This document shows positions 1 through 9,294 of a stretch of DNA of 64,000 nucleotides, piece by piece (position 1 is the stretch's first letter; every line of letters starts with the position of its first letter). Under the pieces are notes generated by a model. It saw nothing but the letters and a program-made list of their open reading frames with translations. It did no database searches and was not told the DNA's origin. Source of the stretch: Xanthomonas hortorum (GTDB taxonomy: Bacteria; Pseudomonadota; Gammaproteobacteria; Xanthomonadales; Xanthomonadaceae). The translations under genes were made by a program, and so were the position numbers. The stretch covers positions 4,785,001 to 4,849,000 of the forward strand of contig NZ_CP101417.1 in assembly GCF_024339125.1 (NCBI RefSeq). Direction: 5' to 3'.

Positions 1-704
1 GGCATGAACTGCATCAGCCCGGCCGCGCCGGCACGCGAACTGGCGTGCACCTTGCCATTGGATTCCTTGGCCATGATGCCGAACAGCAGCGCTTCGGGCA
101 GGCCGCGCTTCTGCCATTCCGGCCACATCACCCCGCGCAGGTTGCTGTAGTTCTCGTAGCTGGTCAGCAGCGCCGGGCGCATGTCGGTGAGCCAGCGGCG
201 GATACCGGCCTGCACCGCCGGGTTGTACTGCACCATCTTGTCGAAATCGTGGCGCTGGTCGTTGAGCAGCGTGGCCGCACGTGCGGCTTCTGGCACGCCG
301 TTGTTCGCCGGGCCCAAATGGTCCGGGTCGGCCTGCAGCAAGCTGTCGTCGTCTTCCGGGTCTTCGGCGGCCGGGGCCTCGGCGTCTGCGCGCGCCTTCA
401 GCAGGCGCTTGTAGGTGGCCAGCTGATTGGCGACCAGGCAGCCGCGCTGCTTGATGCAGGCGTCGATGACGTCTTCCATGTCCTCCAACGCGGCATCGCC
501 TTCGGCAGTGCCCTTGGGGTCGGAGTTGTTCACCAGCACCAGCGCGTCGCGGTAGCGCTTTTCTGCGGCGGCCATGCGGGTATCGAGCACGGCGGCTTTC
601 TCCGTGTCGCGTTTGGAGATGGCATGGGCAGCGGGGACGACAGACATCAGCGCCACCAGTGCCAGGACCGGCCATGGGCGCAAAGCAAAATGAGCGAGCG
701 GCAT
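1..704 (-). CDS. Lytic transglycosylase (SLT domain), 3' end cut by window edge
   Basis: Reading the minus strand from an ATG at 704 gives an exported protein with an N-terminal hydrophobic signal segment ending near a PAAHA cleavage-like site. An acidic, Ala/Glu-rich linker follows, and then the start of a soluble lytic transglycosylase domain at about residues 205-234. The visible motif runs from the catalytic glutamate (AKESNG) through SRAGAAGLMQFM, which matches the Glu and the GLMQ motif of the Slt/MltC-like fold. Such enzymes cleave the MurNAc-GlcNAc bond of peptidoglycan in the periplasm with 1,6-anhydro product formation. The C-terminal half lies outside the window, so the exact subfamily cannot be named. 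The gene is divergent from the HerA-like ATPase gene at 999, and the 294 bp between them presumably hold both promoters. Confidence 0.85.
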   Translation of the reverse strand, partial: MPLAHFALRPWPVLALVALMSVVPAAHAISKRDTEKAAVLDTRMAAAEKRYRDALVLVNNSDPKGTAEGDAALEDMEDVIDACIKQRGCLVANQLATYKRLLKARADAEAPAAEDPEDDDSLLQADPDHLGPANNGVPEAARAATLLNDQRHDFDKMVQYNPAVQAGIRRWLTDMRPALLTSYENYSNLRGVMWPEWQKRGLPEALLFGIMAKESNGKVHASSRAGAAGLMQFM

Positions 705-998
705 CGTAGGCAGTACAGCGGAAAGGCAGGCAGGGTAGCCGCCGGGGCGACACCGGGGCAAGGCGGCACCGCCGGCAGGGTCAGTGGGCCGTTAGATTGA
801 TCGATGGATTAAGTGGTTGGAATGGCTGCTGGCTGGTTCCCGTGAGTCGCGCCCGTTGCTCCTGCGAGTTGCCCGGCGGCATGGCTCTTTGACGTCTCGC
901 GCCAGCATGCGGACTCGCTGTGCCACCACGATGCCCCACCGGGATTGCCGGCGAGCATTGCCAGATAGAATCGCGTTTTCCCCACCCGGATCTGCGCA

Positions 999-2504
999 AT
1001 GGCCTCGTTCCTGCTCGGCAAAGGCGTCACCGACGACATCGCGGTGATGCTGGAAGGACGCTTCGGCAACCGCCACGGCCTGGTCGCCGGCGCCACCGGT
1101 ACCGGCAAGACCGTCACCTTGATGACCCTGGCCGAAGGCTTCTCGCGGCTGGGCGTGCCGGTGTTCCTGGCCGACGTGAAAGGCGACGTGGCTGGTCTTG
1201 CAGTGGTAGGCGACGGCGCAGCCGGCGTGTTGCAGCGCGCCACGGAAGTGGGCATCACCGATTACGCGCCGGCCGCCAACCCGGTGGTGTTCTGGGATCT
1301 GTACGGCAAGCTAGGGCACCCGGTGCGTACCACCGTCAGCGAGATGGGCCCCACCCTGCTCGCGCGCATTCTGGAACTCAACGACATCCAGTCCGGCGTG
1401 CTGGACATCGTGTTCAAGCTGGCCGACGACCGTGGACTGCTGTTGCTGGATCTGGACGACCTACGCGCGCTGCTGGCGTTGGTGGTGGAAGAACGCAAGG
1501 AGCTGTCCACCAGTTACGGGCTGGTCTCCAGCCAATCGGTGGCCGCGATCCAGCGCTCCTTGCTGCGTCTGGCGCAGGACGGCGGCGAGCAGTTCTTTGG
1601 CGAACCCGCACTTGAGCTCGCCGAACTGATGCGCGTGGCACCGGACGGCCGCGGCGTGATCGGCATCCTGGCGGCCAACCAACTGGTACTCAAGCCGAAG
1701 CTGTATTCCACCTTTTTGCTGTGGCTGCTGTCGGAACTGTTCGAGCGTTTGCCCGAGGTGGGCGACCTGGAACAGCCCAAGCTGGTGTTCGTCTTCGACG
1801 AAGCGCATCTGCTGTTCGACGACGCGCCCGCCGCGCTGGTGCAGCGTATCGAACAGGTGGTGCGGCTGATCCGTTCCAAGGGCGTGGGCGTGTACTTCTG
1901 CTCGCAGTTTCCCGACGATATTCCGGACAACATCCTCGGCCAGCTCGGCAATCGCGTGCAGCACGCGCTGCGCGCCTACACCCCGCGCGACCAGCAGGCG
2001 GTCAGGACCGCGGCGCAGACCTTCGTCGCCAATCCCAAGCTCGACGTGGCAACCGCGATCTCCGGCCTGGGCACCGGCGAGGCGCTGGTGTCGCCGCTGC
2101 AAGGCAAGGGCGTGCCCGCGCCGGTGCAGCAGACCCTGATCGCCCCACCGCGCTGCCGCATGGGCACCATCAGCGAGACCGAACGCGCGCAGGTGCGTGC
2201 GGCCAGCCCAGTGGGCACCCGCTACGACACCGCCATCAACCGAGAATCGGCCGCCGAACTGCTCGCGCGCCGCGTCAAACAAGTGGCCGAGCACAACGCC
2301 GCACCACCGGCGCGCACCCGCGAGGATGACGACGCGCAAGACAGCGGCTTTGGCAAGGCGGTCAAGGACGCGGTGTTCGGCACCAGCCGCCGCCAGGGCA
2401 TGCTCGAAGCGATGGCCAAGCAGATCTCGCGCACGGTGGGCAACAAGATCGGCCAGCAGATCGTGCGCGGTATTTTCGGCAGTATTTTTGGTGGGAAGCG
2501 CTGA
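999..2504 (+). CDS. HerA-like/DUF853 (YjgR-type) P-loop ATPase
   Basis: This 501-aa protein has a Walker A loop GATGTGKT at residues 31-38 and a Walker B segment (VFVFDEAHLLF) near residue 263. It follows the layout of the DUF853/HerA-C-terminal family (E. coli YjgR), which are FtsK/HerA-like ATPases of unknown cellular role. The C-terminus is basic and Gly-rich (GxxIGxQIVRGIFGS), as is usual in the family. The ATG at 999 gives a full-length protein beginning MASFLLGKG, close to other family members. No partner nuclease gene (NurA type) lies alongside, so a HerA-NurA repair pair is not supported. The function beyond ATP hydrolysis is unknown. Confidence 0.88.
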   Translation: MASFLLGKGVTDDIAVMLEGRFGNRHGLVAGATGTGKTVTLMTLAEGFSRLGVPVFLADVKGDVAGLAVVGDGAAGVLQRATEVGITDYAPAANPVVFWDLYGKLGHPVRTTVSEMGPTLLARILELNDIQSGVLDIVFKLADDRGLLLLDLDDLRALLALVVEERKELSTSYGLVSSQSVAAIQRSLLRLAQDGGEQFFGEPALELAELMRVAPDGRGVIGILAANQLVLKPKLYSTFLLWLLSELFERLPEVGDLEQPKLVFVFDEAHLLFDDAPAALVQRIEQVVRLIRSKGVGVYFCSQFPDDIPDNILGQLGNRVQHALRAYTPRDQQAVRTAAQTFVANPKLDVATAISGLGTGEALVSPLQGKGVPAPVQQTLIAPPRCRMGTISETERAQVRAASPVGTRYDTAINRESAAELLARRVKQVAEHNAAPPARTREDDDAQDSGFGKAVKDAVFGTSRRQGMLEAMAKQISRTVGNKIGQQIVRGIFGSIFGGKR

Positions 2505-2538
2505 GGGGCCACACACACAAAAAGACAAGACAACACCA

Positions 2539-3066
2539 ATGAGCAAGGACGCAACAATACTGCTGTTCCGCTGTCTGACTGCAAGCACGGTTATTTGGGC
2601 GGCAACGGCCACTGCCCGGCAACCAGCTCCAACTGACGCGTGGCCGCTACAACAGCAGCACCTGCTTACCGGCCGCTATACCGGCAAACTGCAGCCCTAC
2701 ACGCAAGACTGCCAAGCCGTCCGCGCCGATCTTGTTCTCCACAAGACAGGAAAACCAAGCGACAACAGCCGACGCTACACATTGAAGACGACCTGCATCG
2801 CTGGCGCCGCGCGACATGCCGCACCCAAAACCATGGTCGGATCCTGGTGGGTTGACCAGATAGGCGGCAGCTGCCTAATGCTCAGCTTCGAAGACCCCAA
2901 TGATCCGATGATCGGACCCAATATCTACGGGTTTCGCATCGAACAAGACACCGTCTCCGATCGCCATGCGCATCGCACCGACTACGCCCTGGCCCAGGAT
3001 GGCCACAATTGCCACAGCGGTAATCCGCCAGAGGATCAGGACAAAGTGCTGCGACGTGTGCGCTGA
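2539..3066 (+). CDS. Exported NlpE-N-like protein
   Basis: A 175-aa protein starting at the ATG at 2539, 34 bp after the ATPase gene. It has a hydrophobic N-terminus (residues 6-24, ending ATATA) consistent with a signal peptide. The segment GRYTGKLQPYTQDCQAVRADLVL resembles the N-terminal domain of NlpE/DUF-type lipoproteins (GxYxGxLPCADCEGIxTxLxL): a Gly-Tyr-Thr-Gly strand, a Cys, then an alternating strand. No lipobox cysteine is obvious, so it is probably a periplasmic protein and not a lipoprotein. Four further cysteines could form disulfides. The relation to NlpE is by eye and weak; there is no sign of copper binding. Confidence 0.6.
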   Translation: MSKDATILLFRCLTASTVIWAATATARQPAPTDAWPLQQQHLLTGRYTGKLQPYTQDCQAVRADLVLHKTGKPSDNSRRYTLKTTCIAGAARHAAPKTMVGSWWVDQIGGSCLMLSFEDPNDPMIGPNIYGFRIEQDTVSDRHAHRTDYALAQDGHNCHSGNPPEDQDKVLRRVR

Positions 3067-3303
3067 TCTTTGAGCATGGATTCATGATGCGGTGAGTTGC
3101 GCGCCTTTGCACCCAGCACTACTCAAGAGCGGAACCTGCACTCGGCACGTTTTGCCACGCAAGCAACAAGAATCGCTTGCGTCGACCGCCGCAAAATTCA
3201 GGTCTGCGGCAGCGTCGTATCTGTGCGCAAGCGCATTGCATGCAAATAGCGACACGCTGAGGAACCGCCAAAGACAAACGTTCGCGCGGCGCACGAGATC
3301 GTG

Positions 3304-3903
3304 CTACGCCAACACGCCATGCAACTTGGCGTATTGCAGCAACATGATGGTCTTGGCATCGGCGATGTCGCCTGAACCGATCATCGCCAGGGCTGTATCG
3401 AGCGGCAGTTCCAGCACCTCGATCTCTTCGCCGTCTTCTTCGACACCGCCGCCGTCGCTGACCTTGTCGCCATCGAAGTATTCGCCGACGAAAAAGTACA
3501 GGCGCTCAGTGACTGAGCCAGGGCTCATGAACGCCTCGAACACCTTGCGCACGTTGTCGATGCGATATCCGGTCTCTTCTTCGGTTTCCTTGCGGATGCA
3601 GGTCAGCGCATCGTCCTGGTCAAGCAAGCCGGCGCAAGCTTCGATCAGCATGCCGTCCGCATTGCCGTTGAGTAGCGTCGGCAGGCGAAACTGGCGGGTC
3701 AGCATCACCGTCTGTTTGGCACGACTGTAGAGCAGGATCGTGGCGCCATTGCCGCGATCGTAGGCCTCGCGCGACAGGGTCTGCCAGCGGCCGTCCTTGC
3801 GCTGAAAATCAAAGGTGACCTTGCGCAGCACATACCAATTGTCCGACAGCACATCGATGCTGCGAATGCGAACCTGCGGGTTGCCGGTGGCGGATGGATT
3901 CAA
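3304..3903 (-). CDS. nudK: NudK-like GDP-mannose pyrophosphatase (Nudix hydrolase)
   Basis: The 199-aa product follows E. coli NudK along its length: SDNWYVL near the N-terminus, [32 protein letters not shown], then the Nudix box with the REx2EE core ([11 protein letters not shown]), [11 protein letters not shown], and [17 protein letters not shown] near the end. The family hydrolyses GDP-mannose and related sugar nucleotides to sugar-1-phosphate plus nucleotide monophosphate in the cytoplasm. I chose a TTG start at 3903, because an AAGGAG Shine-Dalgarno sits 7 nt upstream and homologues begin at this point. The longer reading frame upstream runs into the insertion sequence and is not real. 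The gene is convergent with the NlpE-like gene. The IS5-family insertion at 4285 lies about 380 bp upstream and could affect its promoter. Confidence 0.92.
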   Translation of the reverse strand: MNPSATGNPQVRIRSIDVLSDNWYVLRKVTFDFQRKDGRWQTLSREAYDRGNGATILLYSRAKQTVMLTRQFRLPTLLNGNADGMLIEACAGLLDQDDALTCIRKETEEETGYRIDNVRKVFEAFMSPGSVTERLYFFVGEYFDGDKVSDGGGVEEDGEEIEVLELPLDTALAMIGSGDIADAKTIMLLQYAKLHGVLA

Positions 3904-4284
3904 GCGACACTCCTTGTGATGCGAGCGACGGTGGTGCCACGAACGTGGCGCGTCTGGTCGCTCGAAAGATCCGCAGTGACTGCGGCGGGTCGACAGTCTA
4001 CCGATCACCAAGATCCGGAGCATTACGTCATCTACTAAAGCACTGCACGTGTCGCATATCGACATGTAAAGGCCTGCATTGCGATCAGTACGTACTAGGC
4101 CAATGATTCCACGCTGCCGGTCATTCAGACCGCGACGCGGCACTGTCGACTGAAGCACGGAAGTGCGTACGTCATCAGGATGACGAACCGCACGACCGCG
4201 ACGTCGGCAATGCTCGCGCGACCGGCAATGTGTCGCGACCACATATCCATACGCAACGCCGGCACCGCTTTGCAAACCCTCTAA
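3904..4284. other. Non-coding stretch between nudK and the IS element
   Basis: The 381 bp upstream of nudK hold no convincing gene on either strand. They presumably contain the nudK promoter. The last four bases (CTAA, 4281-4284) are the left copy of the IS target duplication. I see no other structure. Confidence 0.6.
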
Positions 4285-5443
4285 GGATGGTCTGATCAAC
4301 GGCATCGGAGGATGAGCCTAACCACATCGACCAGGCTGACGGCGCTCAGATCCTCGATTTTTTTGCCGTTTCCGGCGCGTTTGCAGGGTGTTGCCCGGGT
4401 TACAGGCGCACGTTCCCCATCGTCGGCAGTAACTGCTTTCGCTTCATCCACAGGTTCGATAGCGCAAACAAGGTCAGCACCTGCGCGGTGTTCTTGGCCA
4501 GGCCGCGATAGCGGACCTTGGTGTAGCCGAACTGGCGCTTGATCACCCGGAATGGATGCTCCACCTTCGCGCGCACGCTGGCCTTGAAGTGTTCCCAACG
4601 TCTTTCCCGAGCACGCTCGCGTTTGTTGCCGAGGGCTTGCATCGTCGAGGGCCTGGCGGCGATGAAGAATGCAGCCTTGCAGGCCTGCAGTTCTTCGCGT
4701 TTGTCCGCACCGGTGTAGCCGCTATCGCCGAACACGCTGTCTTCTTTGCCATGCAGCAACGTGTGCATCACCGTGACATCGGCGACGTTGGCGGCTGTGC
4801 AATGGACGTGGTGCACCAACCCGGAAAATTCATCCACGCCGATGTGCGCCTTCATCCCGAAATACCACTGATTGCCCTTCTTGGTCTGATGCATCTCAGG
4901 GTCGCGCGCGTTGTCGGCATTCTTGGTCGAACTGGGCGCCGCGATCAGCGTCGCATCGACGATCGTGCCCGACCGCAGGCTCTGGCCCTTGCGCGCCAGA
5001 TGCGCGTTGACCGCTTCCAGCATCCGCGCGGCAAGGCCATGGGTCTCCAGCAGGCGCCGAAAGTTGAGAATCGTGGTCTCGTCCGGAACGTTGTCCAAGC
5101 CACCGAGCTGGGCAAACCGCCGCAAGGTCGGGATCTCGTGCAGTGCTTCTTCCATCGCCGGATCGCTCAGCGCATACCACTGCTGCAGCAGATGAATCCG
5201 CAACATCGTCGCCAGTGCGTACGGCTGCCGACCTGGCCGGCCCGATACCGGATAGTGCGGCGCGATCAGACCGAGCAGTTGCTGCCACGGAACCACCTGC
5301 TCCATCTCGGCCAGAAAGATCTCGCGCCGGGTCTGCTTGCGCTTGCCCAGGCCCTCAGCGTCACCGAACGTCAGTTGCATGGATCACTCCTCAACATCAG
5401 GCGGGTAGTGTCGCGTATCTGTGGTGCGTTGTTCAGAGGTTCC
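4285..5443 (-). mobile_element. Complete IS5-family insertion sequence, 1159 bp, CTAA target duplication
   Basis: The left end reads GGATGGTCTGATCAACG (4285-4301). The complement of the right end reads GGAACCTCTGAACAACG (5443-5427); 13 of 17 positions agree, giving imperfect terminal inverted repeats. Both ends are flanked directly by CTAA (4281-4284 and 5444-5447), a 4-bp duplication of the YTAR type that is characteristic of IS5-family elements. One intact transposase gene fills the element. Intact ends, duplication and reading frame suggest a fairly recent, potentially active copy. Confidence 0.93.
4400..5380 (-). CDS. IS5-family DDE transposase
   Basis: A 326-aa transposase with an N-terminal DUF772-like domain (GRPGRQPYALATMLRIHLLQQWYALSD). 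The DDE catalytic core follows: TIVDATLIAAPSSTKN carries the first Asp, VFGDSGYTGADK the second, and the C-terminal Y(2)R(3)E(6)K-like region includes the VEHPFRVIKRQFGY segment with the glutamate. This layout is diagnostic of IS5-family transposases (IS1478-like in xanthomonads). The length is full and no frameshift is visible. The gene is transcribed toward nudK, so read-through could in principle act on it. It lies wholly inside the element bounded by the inverted repeats. Confidence 0.95.
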   Translation of the reverse strand: MQLTFGDAEGLGKRKQTRREIFLAEMEQVVPWQQLLGLIAPHYPVSGRPGRQPYALATMLRIHLLQQWYALSDPAMEEALHEIPTLRRFAQLGGLDNVPDETTILNFRRLLETHGLAARMLEAVNAHLARKGQSLRSGTIVDATLIAAPSSTKNADNARDPEMHQTKKGNQWYFGMKAHIGVDEFSGLVHHVHCTAANVADVTVMHTLLHGKEDSVFGDSGYTGADKREELQACKAAFFIAARPSTMQALGNKRERARERRWEHFKASVRAKVEHPFRVIKRQFGYTKVRYRGLAKNTAQVLTLFALSNLWMKRKQLLPTMGNVRL

Positions 5444-5682
5444 CTAATTGCCATCACGTGCTCCTCGAGCCAGCCGCTTTCTTCGATAGCGCACGGCCCA
5501 CTGAACCGTCGATACCGGCACCCAACCTTGGGCAGTTCGTGTCGTTCCGCATACGGCAACGCGCCAAGGCCCACCCGCTGCCGTGCATCACCGGACTCAA
5601 CAGGCAGGCGCCGTTACATCCCAATTGCACGGCGACGCGCACCACCGCACAATCCCTTCACATCACACGCTTTGGGAGCGTC

Positions 5683-6957
5683 ATGGAAGACCGTTTTCGC
5701 GCACGCAAGGTTGCAGTGCAGGCCGCGCCGGCACCGTTCTGGACCCGCATTCCCGCCATCGCCACCTACCCGCTGCGCGGTTCGGCGCTGTACGCGCTGA
5801 TTGCGCTGACCCTGTGCAGCGCGCTGCTGGTGTTGCCAGGCATCCTGAAACTGCTGATCGCCGGCGTGCTGGGCATGGCGACCTACACCTATGCCTTCGA
5901 CATCCTGCGCCACAGCGCAGATGGGCAAGCCGACGCACCGCGACTCGGCTACAACACGTTCGATAGCGCCGTACTCAGGCTGATTCTGCTGGCGCTTGCG
6001 CTGGGCATCGTCATTGGTGCCGCAGGCGTACTGGGCGGCAAGCCCGGCTTGACCATCGCGTATCTGGTGGTGCAGCTGTTGCTGCCCGGCATGATGATTG
6101 CGCTGGCCATCGACGGCAGCCTGCGCCGCGCACTCAACCCGGCAGTGTCGATCGACATGGCGCTGCGCATCGGCTGGCCGTACCTGGCCGCATACGGCCT
6201 GCTGTATGTGATCCAGGGCAGCGGCACGGCAGCGGTGTTCATTGCGGTGAAATATCTGCCGCCGGTCGTACGGGAAGCGACCGTTGTGATTGCCTCGATC
6301 TGGAGCCTGTTCGCCAGCTTCCATCTGATGGGCTATCTGGTGTACCAGTACCACGAAGAACTCGGCTATGTGCCCAGCAGTGGCGCGGCAGTCGAGCGCG
6401 AAGACCCGGATCAACGCCTGCTAGACGAAGCAGAGCAGTACCTGCGCGACGGACATGCCGACGAAGCCTTTCAAGCGTTGCGCGGCGCGGTGCGATCACG
6501 CGCGGTGAGCCTTGCCGTGCATGAGCTGTATCAGCGTCTGCTGCGCCAACATCATCGCAACGACGAACTGCACGAACACACGCGCCACTACATCAATCGC
6601 TTGCTGCAGGAAAAACAGGAGCGCCGTGCGCTCGCCTTGCAACGCGAAGCATTGGATAGCAATCCCGCATTTACACCGCTGACGCCTGAGCAAGCCACGC
6701 TGCTGGCCGAGCGCGCCAAGATGGCCGGGCAATTCCAGCTGGCGACCGACGGCCTGCTAGCAGCCATCGGCGCATGGCCGCGCGACGTGATGCTACCAAC
6801 GTGGTCGCTCGACGCAGGGTTGCTGCTGGCCGAACGTTTCGGCCGCGATGACCAGGCGCGTGCAGTGCTGCAAAACGCCCTTGATCAGTGCGAAAACGAT
6901 GCACTACGCGCGAAGCTGCAAGCGGCGCTGAAAGCGGTGGCGATTCAACCGGCTTGA
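5683..6957 (+). CDS. Membrane protein with cytosolic helical-repeat tail (DUF4013-like)
   Basis: A 424-aa protein from the ATG at 5683. The first roughly 230 residues hold several hydrophobic segments (about 32-70, 95-125, 130-150, 165-190, 205-225), typical of a DUF4013/BPSS1780-like membrane domain. The remaining 190 residues are soluble, helical and rich in Ala, Leu and Glu, and read as TPR-like repeats (EAEQYLRDGHADEAFQAL, ERFGRDDQARAVLQNALD). A longer upstream reading frame exists but extends into the IS and lacks family support. No enzyme motif is seen; the role is unknown. Confidence 0.75.
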   Translation: MEDRFRARKVAVQAAPAPFWTRIPAIATYPLRGSALYALIALTLCSALLVLPGILKLLIAGVLGMATYTYAFDILRHSADGQADAPRLGYNTFDSAVLRLILLALALGIVIGAAGVLGGKPGLTIAYLVVQLLLPGMMIALAIDGSLRRALNPAVSIDMALRIGWPYLAAYGLLYVIQGSGTAAVFIAVKYLPPVVREATVVIASIWSLFASFHLMGYLVYQYHEELGYVPSSGAAVEREDPDQRLLDEAEQYLRDGHADEAFQALRGAVRSRAVSLAVHELYQRLLRQHHRNDELHEHTRHYINRLLQEKQERRALALQREALDSNPAFTPLTPEQATLLAERAKMAGQFQLATDGLLAAIGAWPRDVMLPTWSLDAGLLLAERFGRDDQARAVLQNALDQCENDALRAKLQAALKAVAIQPA

Positions 6958-7048
6958 GTGGCTGGCAAATTTTTTGACGGAGCTAATCGGATCTTCCGTC
7001 ATCGGACAGTCTCGCGGCGTGTACTGCTCGCGACCATGCGGCCAAGGG

Positions 7049-7634
7049 CCCTGCAGCAAACCCGCATCACCGAGGGCGCGGTGCCCTCACCGCTCGCGGG
7101 ACACGCCGTGAATCCGTCCCTGGAGGCTCGGTGGCGGCATCCATGCCGCCACACGGTCCCGCAAGCGGCGAGGACACCGCACCAGAAAGTTAGTCGGCTG
7201 CTTTATTGAAAACATCCAAACCGACCATCTCCACTGGTCCTCGCCCGCCCACCGTCGCGGGACCTTACGCGGCATGGATGCCGCGTAAGAGCTTACAAGG
7301 ACGTACTTGCTGCGTGTCCTGCGATGGTGGGCGGGCAAGGGCCCTCCAGCAAACCCGCATCACCGAGGGCGCGGTGCCCTCACCGCTCGCGGGACACGCC
7401 GCAAGTACGTCCATGTAGGCTCGGTGGCGGCATCCATGCCGCCACACGGTCCCGCAATCGGTGAGGACACCGCACCAGAGAGTTGATCGGTTGCTTTGTT
7501 TAAGACCATGCATACCAACCATCCCGACTGGTCCTTGCCCGCCCACCGTCGCGGGACCTTACGCGGCATGGATGCCGCGTAAGAGCCTACACGGACGTAC
7601 TTGCGGCGTGTCCCGCGACGGTGGGCGGGCAAGG
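7049..7634. repeat. Tandem ~294-bp palindromic repeat units (two full copies plus start of a third)
   Basis: The block beginning GGGCCCT recurs at 7046, 7339 and 7633, giving units of 293-294 bp that differ by scattered substitutions. Each unit contains GCATCACCGAGGGCGCGGTG, then a small palindrome around GGCGGCATCCATGCCGCC. A large inverted repeat follows: arms at 7533-7557 and 7610-7634 are perfectly complementary over 25 bp, and the earlier copy (about 7238-7262 and 7317-7341) has a few mismatches. The array fills the 766-bp gap between convergent genes. It could fold into long hairpins and act as a bidirectional terminator. I found no gene in the region 6958-7723. Confidence 0.85.
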
Positions 7635-7723
7635 GCCCTCCAGCCAAACCGCAGAGCACCCGCTCTGCAATCGATAGGCGCTAATGGTCGGTTTGTCACA
7701 GCAAGCCAGCGAGCCAAACCGGC

Positions 7724-9190
7724 TCACCCATTGTCGAGCAGAAAGCGCGCCTTGTTGGCTTGGCCTTGCTCCGGAAACTGCTCCAGCACAAGCTGCAACA
7801 AGCGCGTACGTTGCGCGCCGTCCTGCAGCTCGCCGTGGCGCAAGGCCAGCACGAACCAGTGCTGCGCCAACTCCGCGCGCGACGCGCTGAGTTCGCATTC
7901 TTTCAACAGCCGCTCGGCGTCGGCCAGCAACCCATTGCGCATGCACGCACCGATCAAGGCCAGCCGTGCCGGCAGCGCGCAATCAATCTTGGCCTTGCTC
8001 AACTCGGCAGCGACCGCCAGCTGGATGCGCGTCTGCTCGGCGTGATGCGTCTGCAGCTGCAACAGCGTCTGCGCATGCCGCAAGCTGTCCTGGCGATGGC
8101 CCGCGTTGCGTGCGGTGCGATAACGCGCCAGTGCCACCTCCAGATTGTGCGGCTGCTCGCCAGCCAACTCGGCTAATAGGCGCTCAGCCTCCACGTTTTC
8201 CATGCGCCCCAGATGCCGCTGCGCACGCTCCCAGCGATCGTCCACCAGCACTGCATCGCTCTCTTCCATGAAGGCGGGACGAGTGCGCCGCAGCAGCACC
8301 AGCAAGGCACCGAGCAGCGCGCCACTGACCAACCCGCCGGCATGCGCCTCGAAGGCGACCGCGGCATTGTCGCTCGACAACAGGCTGTACAGCTCCCAGC
8401 CCAACCATAGCGGCAACAGCAGAATCGCCGGGCCGCGCACATAGTTGAACACCACGAAAAACCAGTAGAAAAACCGCACTTTGCGCCGGCCCCAGACCAC
8501 GCAGAACGCGCCCATCAATGCCGCGATCGCACCGGATGCGCCCAACCCGCCGCCTGGCTCGCCCCAGCGCCACCACAGGCTGGCCGCGCTGGCGCCGAAC
8601 CCGCCGAGCAGATACAGCAGCAGAAACCAGCCGCTGCCGATCGCCCCTTCCAGCAAGGTGCCAAGCGCCAGCAGGAACAGCATGTTGCCCAGCAGATGAT
8701 CGAAACTGCCATGCAGAAATGTCGCCGTCAGCATCCGTGCCGGCGACCACTCCGAGCTACGCTGCAGATGGCGCAGCGTAAATACCTTGGAAAGGCGCGC
8801 GTCGTAGGGCGCACGCAATACGCGCCATTCGCGCAAACGCTCCTCGTCCTTGAACAGCGTGCCGCTGCGCAATGCCTGCGCGAACGCCACATCGTTCATC
8901 GTCAGATGCGCCAGATACGCAATGCGTTGGCGTGTGGGCACGCTGTCCAATTTGGCTTTGCGCGCGGCGCGGAGCTTGGCGTCGCGGGTTTGCTCCAGAT
9001 AGCGCACATGGGCTTGCGCCTCCAACGCACCCAGCCCCGAGTCGACGTAATAGCGCACCGCATTTTCGACCAAAGCGTCGTCCTTGCGCTGATAGCCCAG
9101 GTAGACCGCCGCATTGATCAGCACCAGCAGCAGCGTCACCCAAGGAATGTTCTGGCGCGACCAGGTTTTGTGCAGCGGCATCAGTAGCAT
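7724..9190 (-). CDS. Rhomboid-family intramembrane serine protease
   Basis: A 488-aa protein with a short cytosolic N-terminus, a first membrane segment (about 15-32) and a roughly 120-residue insertion between helices 1 and 2. The rhomboid core then follows. HGSFDHLLGNM (residues 160-170) supplies the His/Asn of the HxxxHxxxN motif. GASG (217-220) carries the catalytic Ser219, and EAHAGG carries the catalytic His283. After the core a soluble helical region of about 180 residues contains TPR-like repeats. Such enzymes cleave transmembrane substrates within the membrane. The long soluble tail is common in xanthomonad homologues and may select substrates. The gene is divergent from greB. Confidence 0.9.
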   Translation of the reverse strand: MLLMPLHKTWSRQNIPWVTLLLVLINAAVYLGYQRKDDALVENAVRYYVDSGLGALEAQAHVRYLEQTRDAKLRAARKAKLDSVPTRQRIAYLAHLTMNDVAFAQALRSGTLFKDEERLREWRVLRAPYDARLSKVFTLRHLQRSSEWSPARMLTATFLHGSFDHLLGNMLFLLALGTLLEGAIGSGWFLLLYLLGGFGASAASLWWRWGEPGGGLGASGAIAALMGAFCVVWGRRKVRFFYWFFVVFNYVRGPAILLLPLWLGWELYSLLSSDNAAVAFEAHAGGLVSGALLGALLVLLRRTRPAFMEESDAVLVDDRWERAQRHLGRMENVEAERLLAELAGEQPHNLEVALARYRTARNAGHRQDSLRHAQTLLQLQTHHAEQTRIQLAVAAELSKAKIDCALPARLALIGACMRNGLLADAERLLKECELSASRAELAQHWFVLALRHGELQDGAQRTRLLQLVLEQFPEQGQANKARFLLDNG

Positions 9191-9294
9191 GACGGCGTCC
9201 GTGTCCGAGAACGCAAAGCTTCGCTGTGCGGCGGCAGATGCGCAAGCAGGTCATGCGCGCTAGCATCGCGTCCCCGCCGACCGACACACCGCCC

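Noticed and set aside
45-800. 251-codon plus-strand frame at the left end
   Set aside because: It is antisense to the lytic transglycosylase, whose signal peptide and catalytic motif are clear.
1461-2612. 383-codon minus frame
   Set aside because: Shadow of the HerA-like ATPase in GC-rich DNA; no family resemblance.
4556-5800. 414-codon plus frame over the insertion sequence
   Set aside because: Antisense to the intact transposase.
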